Origin: WHSW01 sp963777775
Lineage (GTDB): Bacteria > Actinomycetota > Thermoleophilia > Solirubrobacterales > 70-9
DNA: 64,000 nt
NCBI GenBank assembly: GCA_963777775.1
Contig: CAVZRL010000009.1
Coordinates: forward strand, 682,001 to 746,000
Direction of reading: 5' to 3'
Position numbers and translations under genes: made by a program. Positions 7,858 through 16,431 of the stretch are shown in pieces. Position 1 is the stretch's first letter. The number at the start of each line of letters is the position of its first letter. Under the pieces are notes generated by a model. It saw nothing but the letters and a program-made list of their open reading frames with translations, searched no databases and had not been told where the DNA came from.

Positions 7858-9119
7858 TGGCGCGCACCCCACGTGTGCTGCGCCCCCTCAGGGAGCGCGA
7901 CTTCGCCTTGCTGTTCACCGGCATCGCCGTGTCGATGATCGGCGACGGGATCACCCTGGTCGCCCTCGCCTGGCAGGTCTACGACATCTCCAACGTGCCG
8001 ACCGCGCTCTCGGTCGTCGGGCTCGCCTGGACCGTGCCCATGGTCGGCCTGCTGCTGTTCGGCGGCGTGCTCGCGGATCGGATCCCACGCCGGCACCTGC
8101 TGATCGCAGCGGATCTGATCCGTGCAGGGTCACTGGCCGCGATCGGCGTGCTCTCGGTCACCGGGGCGCTCGAGCTCTGGCACGTGGTAGTGCTGGTGAT
8201 CCCGTTCGGGATCGGTGAGGCGCTGTTCGGACCCGCCTGGGAGGCGACGATTCCCGAGGTCGTCCCCCGGCCCCTGCTGGTCCAGGCCAACTCGCTCAAC
8301 AGCCTCACTGAGCCGATCTCGTTCCGGGCCGCTGGACCGGCGATCGGGGGCCTGCTCGTGGCGGGAGTTGGACCCGGGGTGGCGTTCCTGATCGACGCCG
8401 CTTCGTTCCTGTTCTCGGCCGGCTGCATCTCGCTGATGCGCGCTCGGCCGGCCGTCAACCCCGAGTCGGGCCACTCGATGCGGGTCGAGATCGCGGCGGG
8501 GTTTCGCTTCGTACGCTCCCAACCCTGGCTCTGGGCGTCACTGGCCGCGGCGGCGCTCGGGCTGCTGCTCTACTACGGACCGCTCGAGGTCCTGCTCCCG
8601 TACCTGGTCCGCAACGATCTCGACGCTGGCGCCGGCGGCTTCGGGGCGATCCTCGCCGCGACCGGGATCGGGGCCATCGTGATCGCGATCGTGCTCGGCC
8701 AGCGCGGTCTGGCCCGCAACCACGTCGTCGTCATGTACGTGAGCTTTGCCGTCGGCCTCGGTTGCCTCGCCCTCTACCCGCTCGCGGGCAGCCTCGCGGT
8801 CGCGATGGCGATCGGGGCCGTCGAGGGTTTCTTGTTCGCGATCGGTGACATCACCTGGGCGACGATGATGCAGTCACACGTGCCGCGCGAGATGCTCGGC
8901 CGCGTCTCAGCGGTCGACTACCTGGTCTCGTTCGGCCTCGTCCCGGTCTCGTTCGCGCTCGCCGGCCCGGCGGCGGCGGTGTTTGGAGTCGAGGAGACAA
9001 TGATCGGGGCCGGGGTGCTCGCCGCCCTGATCTTCGTCTCCTTCCTGCTCGTCCCCGGGGTTCGCGAACCCGAGCGTTGGGCGGCCGAGGAGCGACCCGC
9101 GGAGGGCGTAGCCCCTTGA
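7857..9119 (+). CDS. MFS transporter (MFS_3 / enterobactin-exporter-like)
   Basis: 420 residues from GTG, with about twelve hydrophobic segments. The loop GGVLADRIPRRHLL between helices 2 and 3 is the major-facilitator motif (GxLaDrxGrr type), followed by DLIRAGSLAAIG as in the MFS_3 subfamily. Probably a proton-driven exporter of small molecules; the substrate cannot be inferred. The start shares one base with the upstream stop, so translation is coupled to the hydrolase gene. Confidence 0.88.
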   Translation: MARTPRVLRPLRERDFALLFTGIAVSMIGDGITLVALAWQVYDISNVPTALSVVGLAWTVPMVGLLLFGGVLADRIPRRHLLIAADLIRAGSLAAIGVLSVTGALELWHVVVLVIPFGIGEALFGPAWEATIPEVVPRPLLVQANSLNSLTEPISFRAAGPAIGGLLVAGVGPGVAFLIDAASFLFSAGCISLMRARPAVNPESGHSMRVEIAAGFRFVRSQPWLWASLAAAALGLLLYYGPLEVLLPYLVRNDLDAGAGGFGAILAATGIGAIVIAIVLGQRGLARNHVVVMYVSFAVGLGCLALYPLAGSLAVAMAIGAVEGFLFAIGDITWATMMQSHVPREMLGRVSAVDYLVSFGLVPVSFALAGPAAAVFGVEETMIGAGVLAALIFVSFLLVPGVREPERWAAEERPAEGVAP

Positions 9120-9141
9120 GGTCTGCTGAAGACGCGCCCGC

Positions 9142-9147
9142 TACCCT
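9142..9147 (+). promoter_or_regulatory. Predicted -10 box of the DUF3105 gene
   Basis: TACCCT ends eight bases before the GTG at 9156, another TANNNT box at leaderless spacing. Confidence 0.4.
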
Positions 9148-9155
9148 GCGGCGCC

Positions 9156-9929
9156 GTGACCAGTAGGGAAGAGCGCGCCCGGCGACGCGAGGAGCGACTC
9201 GCCGCCGAACAGAGGGAGGCGGCGGCGGAGAAGCGGCGCCTGCTGCTCGGCTACGTCGTCGCCGGCGGACTCACCCTTGCGGTCGTGGTCGGGATCTTCG
9301 TCGCGCTGGCGAGCGGCGGCGGAGGCGACGAGCAGCTGCAGGTGGACGGCGAGGAGATCCCCGAGAACGCCCACATCGAGCTTCAGAGCGGGTTCGTGCA
9401 CGGCTACCGGCCCGACGGGCGCCCGGGGACGCCGCCGCCGCCGCTCGAGCAGGGCGACCTCGAGATCGCCGCCAAGCAGGCGGGCTGCAAGCTGGAGGTC
9501 GATCTCCCCGACGAGGGCAGCACGCACATCGAGGACGAGGCCGAGATCCCCGACTACGAGACCACCCCCCCGACGTCGGGCAACCACAACGCCGAGCAGC
9601 TCGCCGACGGCGCCTACGGCGACTACCCCGAGCCGTGGTACTCCCTGCACTCGCTCGAGCACGGCCGGATCGACATCCAGTACTCGCCGAAGCTGCCCGA
9701 GTCCGATCAGCTCGAGCTCAAGGGCCTGTTCGAGGAGGACTTCGACGCGATCCTGCTGTTTCCGAATCCGGAGATGCCGTACGACGTCGCGGCGACCGCC
9801 TGGACTCAGCTCCTCGCCTGCCCGACCTACGAGGGGCGGGCGACGCTCGACGCGATCCGCGCCTTCCGTGACACGTTCCGGGGCCAGGGGCCGGAGGCGG
9901 TCGCGACGATGATCCCGGACGACGGCTAG
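9156..9929 (+). CDS. DUF3105 family membrane-anchored protein
   Basis: 257 residues. A very basic, Glu-rich N-terminus (residues 1-28) precedes one membrane helix (about 29-52) and an extracytoplasmic domain. That domain carries DUF3105 hallmarks: PPTSGNHN, a SLHSLEHG segment with conserved His, and a LACPTY segment near the end with one Cys. Function unknown; the domain looks secreted and anchored. It lies between the MFS gene and the amidase, all on the plus strand. Confidence 0.8.
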   Translation: MTSREERARRREERLAAEQREAAAEKRRLLLGYVVAGGLTLAVVVGIFVALASGGGGDEQLQVDGEEIPENAHIELQSGFVHGYRPDGRPGTPPPPLEQGDLEIAAKQAGCKLEVDLPDEGSTHIEDEAEIPDYETTPPTSGNHNAEQLADGAYGDYPEPWYSLHSLEHGRIDIQYSPKLPESDQLELKGLFEEDFDAILLFPNPEMPYDVAATAWTQLLACPTYEGRATLDAIRAFRDTFRGQGPEAVATMIPDDG

Positions 9930-9990
9930 CAGCGACGCCGGGTGCGGGGCGAAAGCCCTGCAAATCTGACACTCTGAAAAGCGGGGGACG

Positions 9991-10011
9991 CCGCAGCGCG
10001 CATCGCTGCGG
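9991..10011. terminator. 8-bp hairpin between the DUF3105 and amidase genes
   Basis: CCGCAGCG (9991-9998) is a perfect reverse complement of CGCTGCGG (10004-10011) with a 5-base loop. It could terminate the upstream transcript, but there is no T-run after it. It may instead be a leader structure of the amidase mRNA. Confidence 0.35.
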
Positions 10012-10029
10012 GCCGAACCGTGTTGGTCT

Positions 10030-11245
10030 ATGCAGGTGCGATTGAAGCTCAGACACGTCCTGGCCGCGGCCCTGGCCGCGGGCTGTGGATACGTCGCCGC
10101 GCCCTCCCTCTCCGCCCAGCCCTACATCCCGGAGGCGGTCGACTTCGAGCAGCGACTGCCGTCGCTTTCCCGTCTGGCCGAGCCGTCCGGTACCGGGCCC
10201 GGTCGCGGCCGGGTCAGCTTCAAGTCGCCGGTGATCGCGGCGCCGGAACGCTTCGACCTCGCCGGGCTCGCCGGCGAGACCCGGCCGCTGGAGCTGCGCG
10301 GGCGGGAGCGCGGCGGGACGTGGACGCGCTGGGTCGAGACCGAGGACGCCAACCCGGTCTACTTCGGAGGCGCCGAGGAGCTTCAGGTCCGCACTCGCGG
10401 CTGGCGGCCGTCGGGGACGCTGCACTACGTCAACGTCTCGGGCACGACGAGCGAGGTCGGCGGCGCGCTGACGGCGGTTCGCCAAGCGATCAACTCCGCC
10501 TTCGTCTCGGCGACGGGAGTGCTCGATCCTGAGGCCGAGGCGCTGCCTGTGCGCCCCGAGATCGTCAAGCGCAGCGAATGGGGCGCGACCCGGGCCGAGG
10601 GAGGCTGCAAGCCGCGCGCGACTCCGGCCCGAGGCACGGTCAAGGCGGCCGCCGTCCATCACACCGTGACCGCGAACAGGTACAGCGAGGCCGAGGCACC
10701 CGCGATAGTGCTCGGGATCTGCCGCTATCACCGCAACGGCAACGGCTGGAACGACATCGGCTACAACGCGCTCGTCGACCGGTTCGGCAACCTCTACGCC
10801 GGGCGAGCCGGCGGGCTGAGGAAGGCGGTGGTCGGCGCGCACGCCCAGGGCTTCAACTCCCAGACCACCGGCGTGGCGTCGATCGGCACGCACACGGCGA
10901 CCGCGATCTCGCCGGCGGCGAAGGCGTCGCTTGTCGACTATCTGGCGTGGAAGCTCTCCGTGCACGGCCTGCGCGCAACCGACAAGACGACCCTGACCTC
11001 AGCCGGCGGCGAGGCGAGCCGCTACCCACGCGGCCGCAAGGTGCGCCTCAACAAGATCATCGGCCACCGCACGGTCGGGCTCACCGCGTGTCCCGGCGAG
11101 CGCCTATACGCCGAGGTCGCAAGGCTAAGGCGGCTGGTCGGGGGCGCGAATCGAGCAGGGCGGCGGGACGATCGTGCCGCCCGAGGAAGAGATTCCGCCC
11201 GCCGAGCGGATCGCGGCCCCGAAGGCGCGTCAGCCGGCACGGTAG
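10030..11245 (+). CDS. Secreted N-acetylmuramoyl-L-alanine amidase (PGRP/amidase_2), frameshifted near the 3' end
   Basis: A signal peptide (basic residues, then VLAAALAAGCGYVAA) precedes an unassigned N-terminal region and a PGRP/amidase domain. The domain has zinc ligands VHHT, GHRT and TACPG plus WNDIGYN, so it should cleave the muramoyl-alanine bond outside the cell. After LRRLVG the original frame loses its G/C third-position preference and stays open to 12339, antisense to the next gene. The +1 frame keeps the preference, reads ...IVPPEEEIPPAERIAAPK and stops at 11245. Deleting one G from GGGGG at about 11139-11144 restores a normal protein. This is either a sequencing or assembly error, or a real mutation confined to the tail. 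The end overlaps the convergent gene by 16 bases. Confidence 0.85.
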
Positions 11246-12168
11246 GCGGGAAAGAACTCGCCGCGCTCGCGCCCGGCCGAGAGCCGCTCATACTCGGCAC
11301 GATCACAGACCAGCTCGTGCGTGCGGAAGGCGAGCTCGCTGTTGGCGAAGCCGCGCTTGAAGCCCTCCAGGCCATCGCCCGGCCGCACTCCGCCGCCGAG
11401 ATTGAGCGCCAGCTCGAGCTCGTCGGCGAGGTCGAGCATCCGCGCGAGCACGTTCTTGAACGGCGACGAGCCGAGCGCCTCCTCGGCCGTGCCGCCGAGG
11501 AAGTAGTGAAGGAGCCCGTCGCTTTCGGCCGCGATCGCCGCGGCGCCGAGCGCTCGGTCGCGGCGGGCGATCAGCAGCCAACTGCCGCGATAAGAGAGCG
11601 CCGCGTCGAGGTAGGGGCGGGAGAAGAAGTAGCGGTCGGCGGCCCCCGTGCGGAGCATGGTCTGCTCGTAGGCGAGCGCGAACGCGTCCCGGTCCTCGGG
11701 CCGCGCGCTCGATCCGGGCGTGACGGCGACCGACCAGCCGGCTCGCAGGTTCGCACGCACTTGCTCGGCGAGCCGCGAACGCAGCGCGCGCGGCCGAGCA
11801 GGATCGTGGACGAGCACCCGGGAGCGCTCGCTCGATCCGGCCAGCCACGGCTCGGCGCCGAGGCGCTCGCGGGCGAAGACGCTGACCAGTCCCGTCGCCG
11901 ACCAGTCGACTGCGTCCGGGCTCTCCGGCTCGCCCTCCCCCCGGGTCAGCCCGCCGGGATACCCGTACGGGGAGCTGGCGTCGGGGCGGTCGGACCCCGG
12001 CACCTCGGCGACGATCAGCGGCACGAGCGCGGTCCGTCGCGGCGAGGCGAGACGCAGGGTGTGGGTGACCCCCTCGGCGGCGAGGAACTCCCGCGAGCGG
12101 AAGAAGTCGTCGCTCGCCGCGGCGGCGCCGCGGTCGGCGATCAGCTCTGCGCGGGGCTGCTCTCCCAC
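11230..12168 (-). CDS. FemAB-like / BioF2-type acyltransferase (GNAT fold)
   Basis: 312 residues if it starts at GTG 12168, which overlaps the next gene by 28 bases; longer open frames upstream are shadow. The C-terminal half shows the Acetyltransf_6 pattern: SYRGSWLLIARRDRALGAAA, DGLLHYFLGG and a helix ending EGFKRGF. Such enzymes transfer acyl or aminoacyl groups to sugars or peptidoglycan precursors. With sugar transferases just upstream, modification of a surface polysaccharide is a reasonable but unproven role. The start is uncertain. Confidence 0.72.
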   Translation of the reverse strand: MGEQPRAELIADRGAAAASDDFFRSREFLAAEGVTHTLRLASPRRTALVPLIVAEVPGSDRPDASSPYGYPGGLTRGEGEPESPDAVDWSATGLVSVFARERLGAEPWLAGSSERSRVLVHDPARPRALRSRLAEQVRANLRAGWSVAVTPGSSARPEDRDAFALAYEQTMLRTGAADRYFFSRPYLDAALSYRGSWLLIARRDRALGAAAIAAESDGLLHYFLGGTAEEALGSSPFKNVLARMLDLADELELALNLGGGVRPGDGLEGFKRGFANSELAFRTHELVCDRAEYERLSAGRERGEFFPAYRAG

Positions 12169-12686
12169 CCGGTGAAATCCTCGGCGAGCAGTCCCCAGAC
12201 CTGGTTGTCGATCCGCTTGTCCCCCCGCACGATCGCTCTTCGCATCACGCCCTCGCGCTCGAAGCCCAAGAACGTGACCACTCTCTGCGCCGCCTCGTTG
12301 GTGGCCGGAATCTCGGCGTGGATGCGGTGGGCGCCGTAGGTCTCGAACGCCTTGATGCAGGCCTGGCGCTCGGCCTCGCGGGCCACGCCCCGGCCCCACG
12401 CCGACGGCTCGCCGACCAGCACCGCGAGCTCGGGCCCGAGGTCGCGGTCGAGCCCGAACAGGGCGACGAACCCGACCGCGGCGTCCTCGCCGTCGATCGT
12501 GATCGCCCACTTGCGATCCCGGCTCGTGTCGATCGCGCGCTCGACCCATCCTGCGGCGGCCTCGAGGTCGAAGGACTCGCGCCTGCCGACCAGATCGGCC
12601 GTCACCCGGTCATCGTTGAACCAGCGACAAACCGCCTCGGCATCGCCGGGACGGAAGTCGCGCAGGGTGACGGTGGCCTTAGCCAT
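12141..12686 (-). CDS. GNAT family N-acetyltransferase
   Basis: 181 residues from ATG. RDFRPGDAEAVCRWFNDD is the usual RimJ-type start. GEPSAWGRGVAREAE is the acetyl-CoA pyrophosphate loop, and NEAAQRVVTFLGFEREGVMR is the conserved C-terminal strand and helix. Most similar in style to RimJ/RimL and amino-sugar acetyltransferases (PseH-like). Its place in a polysaccharide locus favours acetylation of an amino sugar, which is inference. Confidence 0.88.
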   Translation of the reverse strand: MAKATVTLRDFRPGDAEAVCRWFNDDRVTADLVGRRESFDLEAAAGWVERAIDTSRDRKWAITIDGEDAAVGFVALFGLDRDLGPELAVLVGEPSAWGRGVAREAERQACIKAFETYGAHRIHAEIPATNEAAQRVVTFLGFEREGVMRRAIVRGDKRIDNQVWGLLAEDFTGWESSPAQS

Positions 12687-12698
12687 CGGCGGGAGAAG

Positions 12699-13259
12699 TT
12701 ACCCGTACAGCCCCCGCCCGGTGACCAGCAGCCCGACCGTGCGGGCGAGAATCCACAGGTCGAGGCGCAGCGAGCGGTTGTCGACGTACCAGACGTCGAG
12801 CTCGATCCGGCGCTCCCACGGGATCCCCGCGCGGCCGTTGACCTGCGCCCAGCCCGTGAGGCCGGGCCTGACCTCGAGCCGGCGCCGCTGCTCGGGCGTG
12901 TAGCGCTCGACCTGGGCGGCGAGCGTCGGGCGCGGGCCGACAATAGACATCTCGCCGCGCAGGACGTTGACCAGGTTCGGGAGCTCGTCGAGCGAGAGCC
13001 TGCGCAGGATGCGGCCGGCCCGGGTCACCCGGGGGTCGTCGCCGAGCACCGGGACCCCGACCCCGACCGGGTCGCTGCCGAGTCGCATCGTGCGCAGCTT
13101 GCGCAGCTCGAAGCCGACCTCGCCACGACCGACCCGCGGCGAACGGTAGATCACCGGGCCGTGCGAGCCGAGCTTGATCGCCAGCGCCGCGACCAGCAAC
13201 ACCGGGGATGCGACCAGCAGGGCGAGCGAGGCGATCGCGATGTCTGCGAGCCGGGGCAT
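12699..13259 (-). CDS. Small (PglC-like) undecaprenyl-phosphate sugar-1-phosphate transferase
   Basis: 186 residues, only the catalytic core of the bacterial sugar transferase family (monotopic PGT). An N-terminal hydrophobic hairpin is followed by FELRKLRTMR, the Asp-Glu pair in LSLDELPNLVNVLRGEMS and VGPRP, then VRPGLTGWAQVNGR. It moves a sugar-1-phosphate from UDP-sugar to undecaprenyl phosphate on the inner membrane face, the first committed step of polysaccharide or glycoprotein glycan synthesis. Its ATG overlaps the upstream glycosyltransferase TGA (ATGA). Confidence 0.93.
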   Translation of the reverse strand: MPRLADIAIASLALLVASPVLLVAALAIKLGSHGPVIYRSPRVGRGEVGFELRKLRTMRLGSDPVGVGVPVLGDDPRVTRAGRILRRLSLDELPNLVNVLRGEMSIVGPRPTLAAQVERYTPEQRRRLEVRPGLTGWAQVNGRAGIPWERRIELDVWYVDNRSLRLDLWILARTVGLLVTGRGLYG

Positions 13260-14383
13260 CAGCGCGTCCCCTCGGCGCGCTCCCAGGTGCCCGGGGTCCC
13301 GAGCCGGATCCGGTCCCAGAGCCCGGCAGCGATCGAGGCGGTGACCAGGACGTAGTAGCGGGCCAGGCGCAGGGGACGCAGGGGAAGTAGCGGGGCGACC
13401 GCCGCGGCGGCGAGCACGAGGAGCTGCATGGCGAGTGTGACCGCGTAGACCGCCCCCTCGCCGAGCAGGGCGAGATTGGCCGCCAGCGCGATCAGGTGCA
13501 GGAAGGGCGAGGCGTAGCGGAGGAGCCTGTGGCTGAGGATCTCGAACCCGTAGGCGAGCCCGTAGCCGCGCGGCGAGAGCATCCCGTCGCCGACCACCTC
13601 GTCGTAGATCCCGCGCATCATCCGGCGCTTGCGGGCGAACTCGCCCTCGATTGTCGCCACCATCTTCTCCTCCGACTCGGCCCGGGGGGCATAGACGGCA
13701 CGCCAGCCGCGCTTGGTGAGCATGAACGGAAAGGACAGGTCGTGGCTCGAGGCGGGGCCGAGCGGCAGGTAGGCGGCCCGGCGGACCGCGTAGATCGCTC
13801 CGTTGCCAGCTGTCACCCCCGCGAATCGCGACTCAAGCGCTCGCAGTGCCAGCTCATAGCGCCAGTAGGCGCCCTCCTCGTTCGATCCCCCGGGGTCGAC
13901 GAAGCGCGCCTGGCCACAGACGTAGCCGACCCGCCGGTCGGCGAACGGGGCGACCAGCTCGCGCAGCGCCGGGACCGGCCAGCTTGCGTTCGCGTCGCTG
14001 AACGCGAGCAGGTCATGACGAGCCCGCCCGGCAGCAGCGTTCTGCGCCGCGATCTTGCCTCCCCGGGCGAGGTCGAGGACCAGGTCGGCCCCGGCGGCGC
14101 TCGCCAGCTCGACGGTGCGATCGGTCGAGCCGTCCGAGGCGACGATCAGCTCGAGCAGCTGGCGCGGATAGTCGAGCGCGAGGACGTTGGCGACCTTCGC
14201 CTCGATCACGTCCTCCTCGTCGTGGGCGGCGACGATCAGGCTCACCGCCGGCAACTCGCGCACTGCCGCCGGCGCCGGCTCCCTCCTCGCCCGCGCCAGC
14301 ACCGCGAGCAGCAGCGGGTAGCCGAGGTGCGTATACGCCAGCAGCCCGATCGCGGCCCAGAAGGCGATCGCGATCGCAGTCAC
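13259..14383 (-). CDS. Membrane glycosyltransferase family 2
   Basis: 374 residues from GTG 14383, which overlaps the upstream stop (GTGA). One N-terminal membrane helix, then a GT-A domain with SLIVAAHDEED, VASDGSTDRTVELA and LLAFSDANAS (metal-site region), then TAGNGAIYAVRR and RKRRMMRG. Three to four C-terminal helices follow. The layout resembles processive or polyprenol-linked family 2 enzymes. Probably adds a sugar to the lipid-linked repeat unit; donor unknown. Middle gene of a coupled minus-strand set with the GT4 and sugar-phosphate transferase genes. Confidence 0.88.
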   Translation of the reverse strand: MTAIAIAFWAAIGLLAYTHLGYPLLLAVLARARREPAPAAVRELPAVSLIVAAHDEEDVIEAKVANVLALDYPRQLLELIVASDGSTDRTVELASAAGADLVLDLARGGKIAAQNAAAGRARHDLLAFSDANASWPVPALRELVAPFADRRVGYVCGQARFVDPGGSNEEGAYWRYELALRALESRFAGVTAGNGAIYAVRRAAYLPLGPASSHDLSFPFMLTKRGWRAVYAPRAESEEKMVATIEGEFARKRRMMRGIYDEVVGDGMLSPRGYGLAYGFEILSHRLLRYASPFLHLIALAANLALLGEGAVYAVTLAMQLLVLAAAAVAPLLPLRPLRLARYYVLVTASIAAGLWDRIRLGTPGTWERAEGTR

Positions 14384-15468
14384 CGGCGGTCCGATCGTTC
14401 GAGGACGTCGCGGTAGACCGCCAGGGTGCGCTCCGCGACCGAGTCCCAGGAGTGTTCGCCGACCGCGGCGGCGACCGAGGCGCGCGCCAGCTCGGCGCGC
14501 CGCTCCGGGTCGCCGAGCAGCTCGACGAGCGCGGTGGCGAGCGCCGCAGAATCGCCGGGCGGAACCAGCCGCAGCTCCGAAATCTCGCTGAACCCGCCGA
14601 CGTCCGAGGCAACGATCGGCTTGCCGAACGCGAGCGCGGTGTAGAGGACCCCGGACTGCTCGATCTCGCGGTAGGGCAGCACGACGAGGTCGGCGCGGCG
14701 GAAGTACGCCGGAATCTCGGGGTCGGTGATGAACTTGGGCACGAAGCGGACCGTGGCCGCGCACCGGGCCGCCAGCGCCTCGAGCGGTCCCAGCGGCATC
14801 CGAGGCAGGCCGACGACCCAAAGCTCGGCTCCCTCGATCTCGCGAAACGCCTCCAGCAGTACATCGACGCCCTTGTACGGCCGGACCAGCCCGAAGCAGA
14901 GCGCGACCGGGCCCTCGACGGCTGCGAGGTCGGGTGGGAGCGGGCGCTCGTCGGGCTGCCGAGTCAGGTGCTCGAAGGTCCCGTGGGCGACCCGATGCAC
15001 GCGAGCCGGGTCGAGGCCCAGCGCCTGCAGCCGCGCCACCCCGGCCAGCGAGTGGACGATCAAGGCGTCCATCCGCTCGAGCAGGTCCGCGACCCCGCGC
15101 CCGGCGGGCGGATCGTGGACCGTGAGCACGCGCGGGCGCTCCGGGAGCAGGTGGCGGTCGATCGCCGGCGCCGTCAGCCACTGCAGGTGGACCAGGTCGG
15201 CGGCGCGCGCATGGCCGCGCAGCCGCAGCATCCCGGGGACGTGCTGCGCGACGCGCAACGCGCGCCGAACGCCGTCCGCGCCCTCGCGAGACGCGCCGAT
15301 CGGGTAGAAGAGCTCAGTCACTCGATAGCCCCTCGGCTCCGGCACCGGCCCGTACGGGAACCGGGTCGTGACCAGCTCGACGTCGGCCCCGGCGCGGGCG
15401 AGGGCCGCGCAGAGCGCGCGGTCGTAGGGCGGCGTGTAGGCCGGGGGGTCGACGATCTGAACCCGCAT
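14380..15468 (-). CDS. Glycosyltransferase family 4 (GT-B)
   Basis: 362 residues from ATG 15468; the longer open frame upstream is shadow of the divergent gene. GT-B features: a Rossmann N-half, then CFGLVRPYKGVDVLLEAF and the donor site EQSGVLYTALAFGKPIVASD with GGFSE. It retains the configuration of a nucleotide sugar and acts at the cytoplasmic membrane face. First gene of the minus-strand set ending in the sugar-phosphate transferase. Only 18 bases separate its start from that of the divergent gene at 15487. Confidence 0.9.
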   Translation of the reverse strand: MRVQIVDPPAYTPPYDRALCAALARAGADVELVTTRFPYGPVPEPRGYRVTELFYPIGASREGADGVRRALRVAQHVPGMLRLRGHARAADLVHLQWLTAPAIDRHLLPERPRVLTVHDPPAGRGVADLLERMDALIVHSLAGVARLQALGLDPARVHRVAHGTFEHLTRQPDERPLPPDLAAVEGPVALCFGLVRPYKGVDVLLEAFREIEGAELWVVGLPRMPLGPLEALAARCAATVRFVPKFITDPEIPAYFRRADLVVLPYREIEQSGVLYTALAFGKPIVASDVGGFSEISELRLVPPGDSAALATALVELLGDPERRAELARASVAAAVGEHSWDSVAERTLAVYRDVLERSDRR

Positions 15469-15486
15469 CGGGAACGATTCTTGCCA

Positions 15487-16431
15487 GTGGACCTGACTTA
15501 CTGCGTCGTGAACACGAACGGGGGGCGGTATCTGCCCGCCTGCCTGGAGGCGATCAGCGCCCAGGCGACCGGCGATCTGGACTCCGACGTGCTGCTGCTC
15601 GACAACGCCTCGGACGACGGCTCGGTCGAGGAGGTGGAGCGCTGGAACGCCGGTCCGGGCGGCCTCGGCGAGCGTCTGCGGGTGATCGCTCTCGAGCGCC
15701 GCACCGGCAAGGCCGAGAACGACTCGCGGCTGCTGCGCGAGGCCCGCGGGGAGCTCTGCCTGCTGCTCAACGAGGACAGCGAGCTGCGCCCGGGGGCCGC
15801 CGCAGCGCTCGCCGGAGCCGTGCGCGGCGACCCGCGCGCGGTGGCTGCGGGCGCGAAGCTGCTCGATCCCGCGGGCCGGGCGCAGCCCTCCGCCTGGCAG
15901 CTGCCCGGCCTCGGCACCTCGCTTGCCGCGGCGCTTTTTCTGCACCACGTGCTCGTCACCCAGAGCCGCGGCGAACGCACTCGCGAGGTCGGCTGGGTGC
16001 AGTCGGCAGCGATGCTCGTCCGCCGCGAAGCGGTCGCCGCGGTCGGCTACTTCGACCCGGACTTCTTCGTCTACTCCGACGAGACGGACCTCTGCCGGCG
16101 GCTTCGCGACGCCGGCGGGCGGATCCTCTGGGTGCCGGAAGCCGAGGCGGTCCACCACGAGCAGCTCGCCACCGACCGAGGCCAGGAGCGGCGGGTGATC
16201 GAGTTTCACCGCGGTCGCGACCGATACATGCACAAGCACCACAGCGCCGCGACCGCCCTGGCGGCCCGGCTGCTCGCCGCCTGGAGCTACGGGCTGCGGG
16301 CCCTGGCGGCGGGGCTGCTGCCGGGCCAGGACCCCGGCTGGTATCGGTTACACGCCCGCGCGGCGCTCTTCCCCGGCCACGGCGAGGGGCTGCGCGAGGC
16401 GGCCGAGGCCTACAACAGGGCCCGCGGCTAG
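15487..16431 (+). CDS. Glycosyltransferase family 2, rhamnosyltransferase-like
   Basis: 314 residues from GTG 15487 (a TTG at 15481 is an alternative). GT-A motifs: VVNTNGGRYLPACLEAI, LLLDNASDDGSVEEV, LLLNEDSEL (metal-binding position), then VGWVQSAAMLVRR and DPDFFVYSDETDLCRRLRDAGG, typical of WbbL-like rhamnosyltransferases. It is the only plus-strand gene inside a minus-strand polysaccharide locus. Its TAG overlaps the convergent flippase stop in a shared CTAG. Confidence 0.88.
   Translation: MDLTYCVVNTNGGRYLPACLEAISAQATGDLDSDVLLLDNASDDGSVEEVERWNAGPGGLGERLRVIALERRTGKAENDSRLLREARGELCLLLNEDSELRPGAAAALAGAVRGDPRAVAAGAKLLDPAGRAQPSAWQLPGLGTSLAAALFLHHVLVTQSRGERTREVGWVQSAAMLVRREAVAAVGYFDPDFFVYSDETDLCRRLRDAGGRILWVPEAEAVHHEQLATDRGQERRVIEFHRGRDRYMHKHHSAATALAARLLAAWSYGLRALAAGLLPGQDPGWYRLHARAALFPGHGEGLREAAEAYNRARG

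Noticed and set aside
10030..12339. Continuous 769-codon frame starting at the amidase
   Set aside because: After about 11140 it loses G/C third-position preference and runs antisense to two well-supported acyl/acetyltransferase genes; it exists because of the frameshift and high GC.
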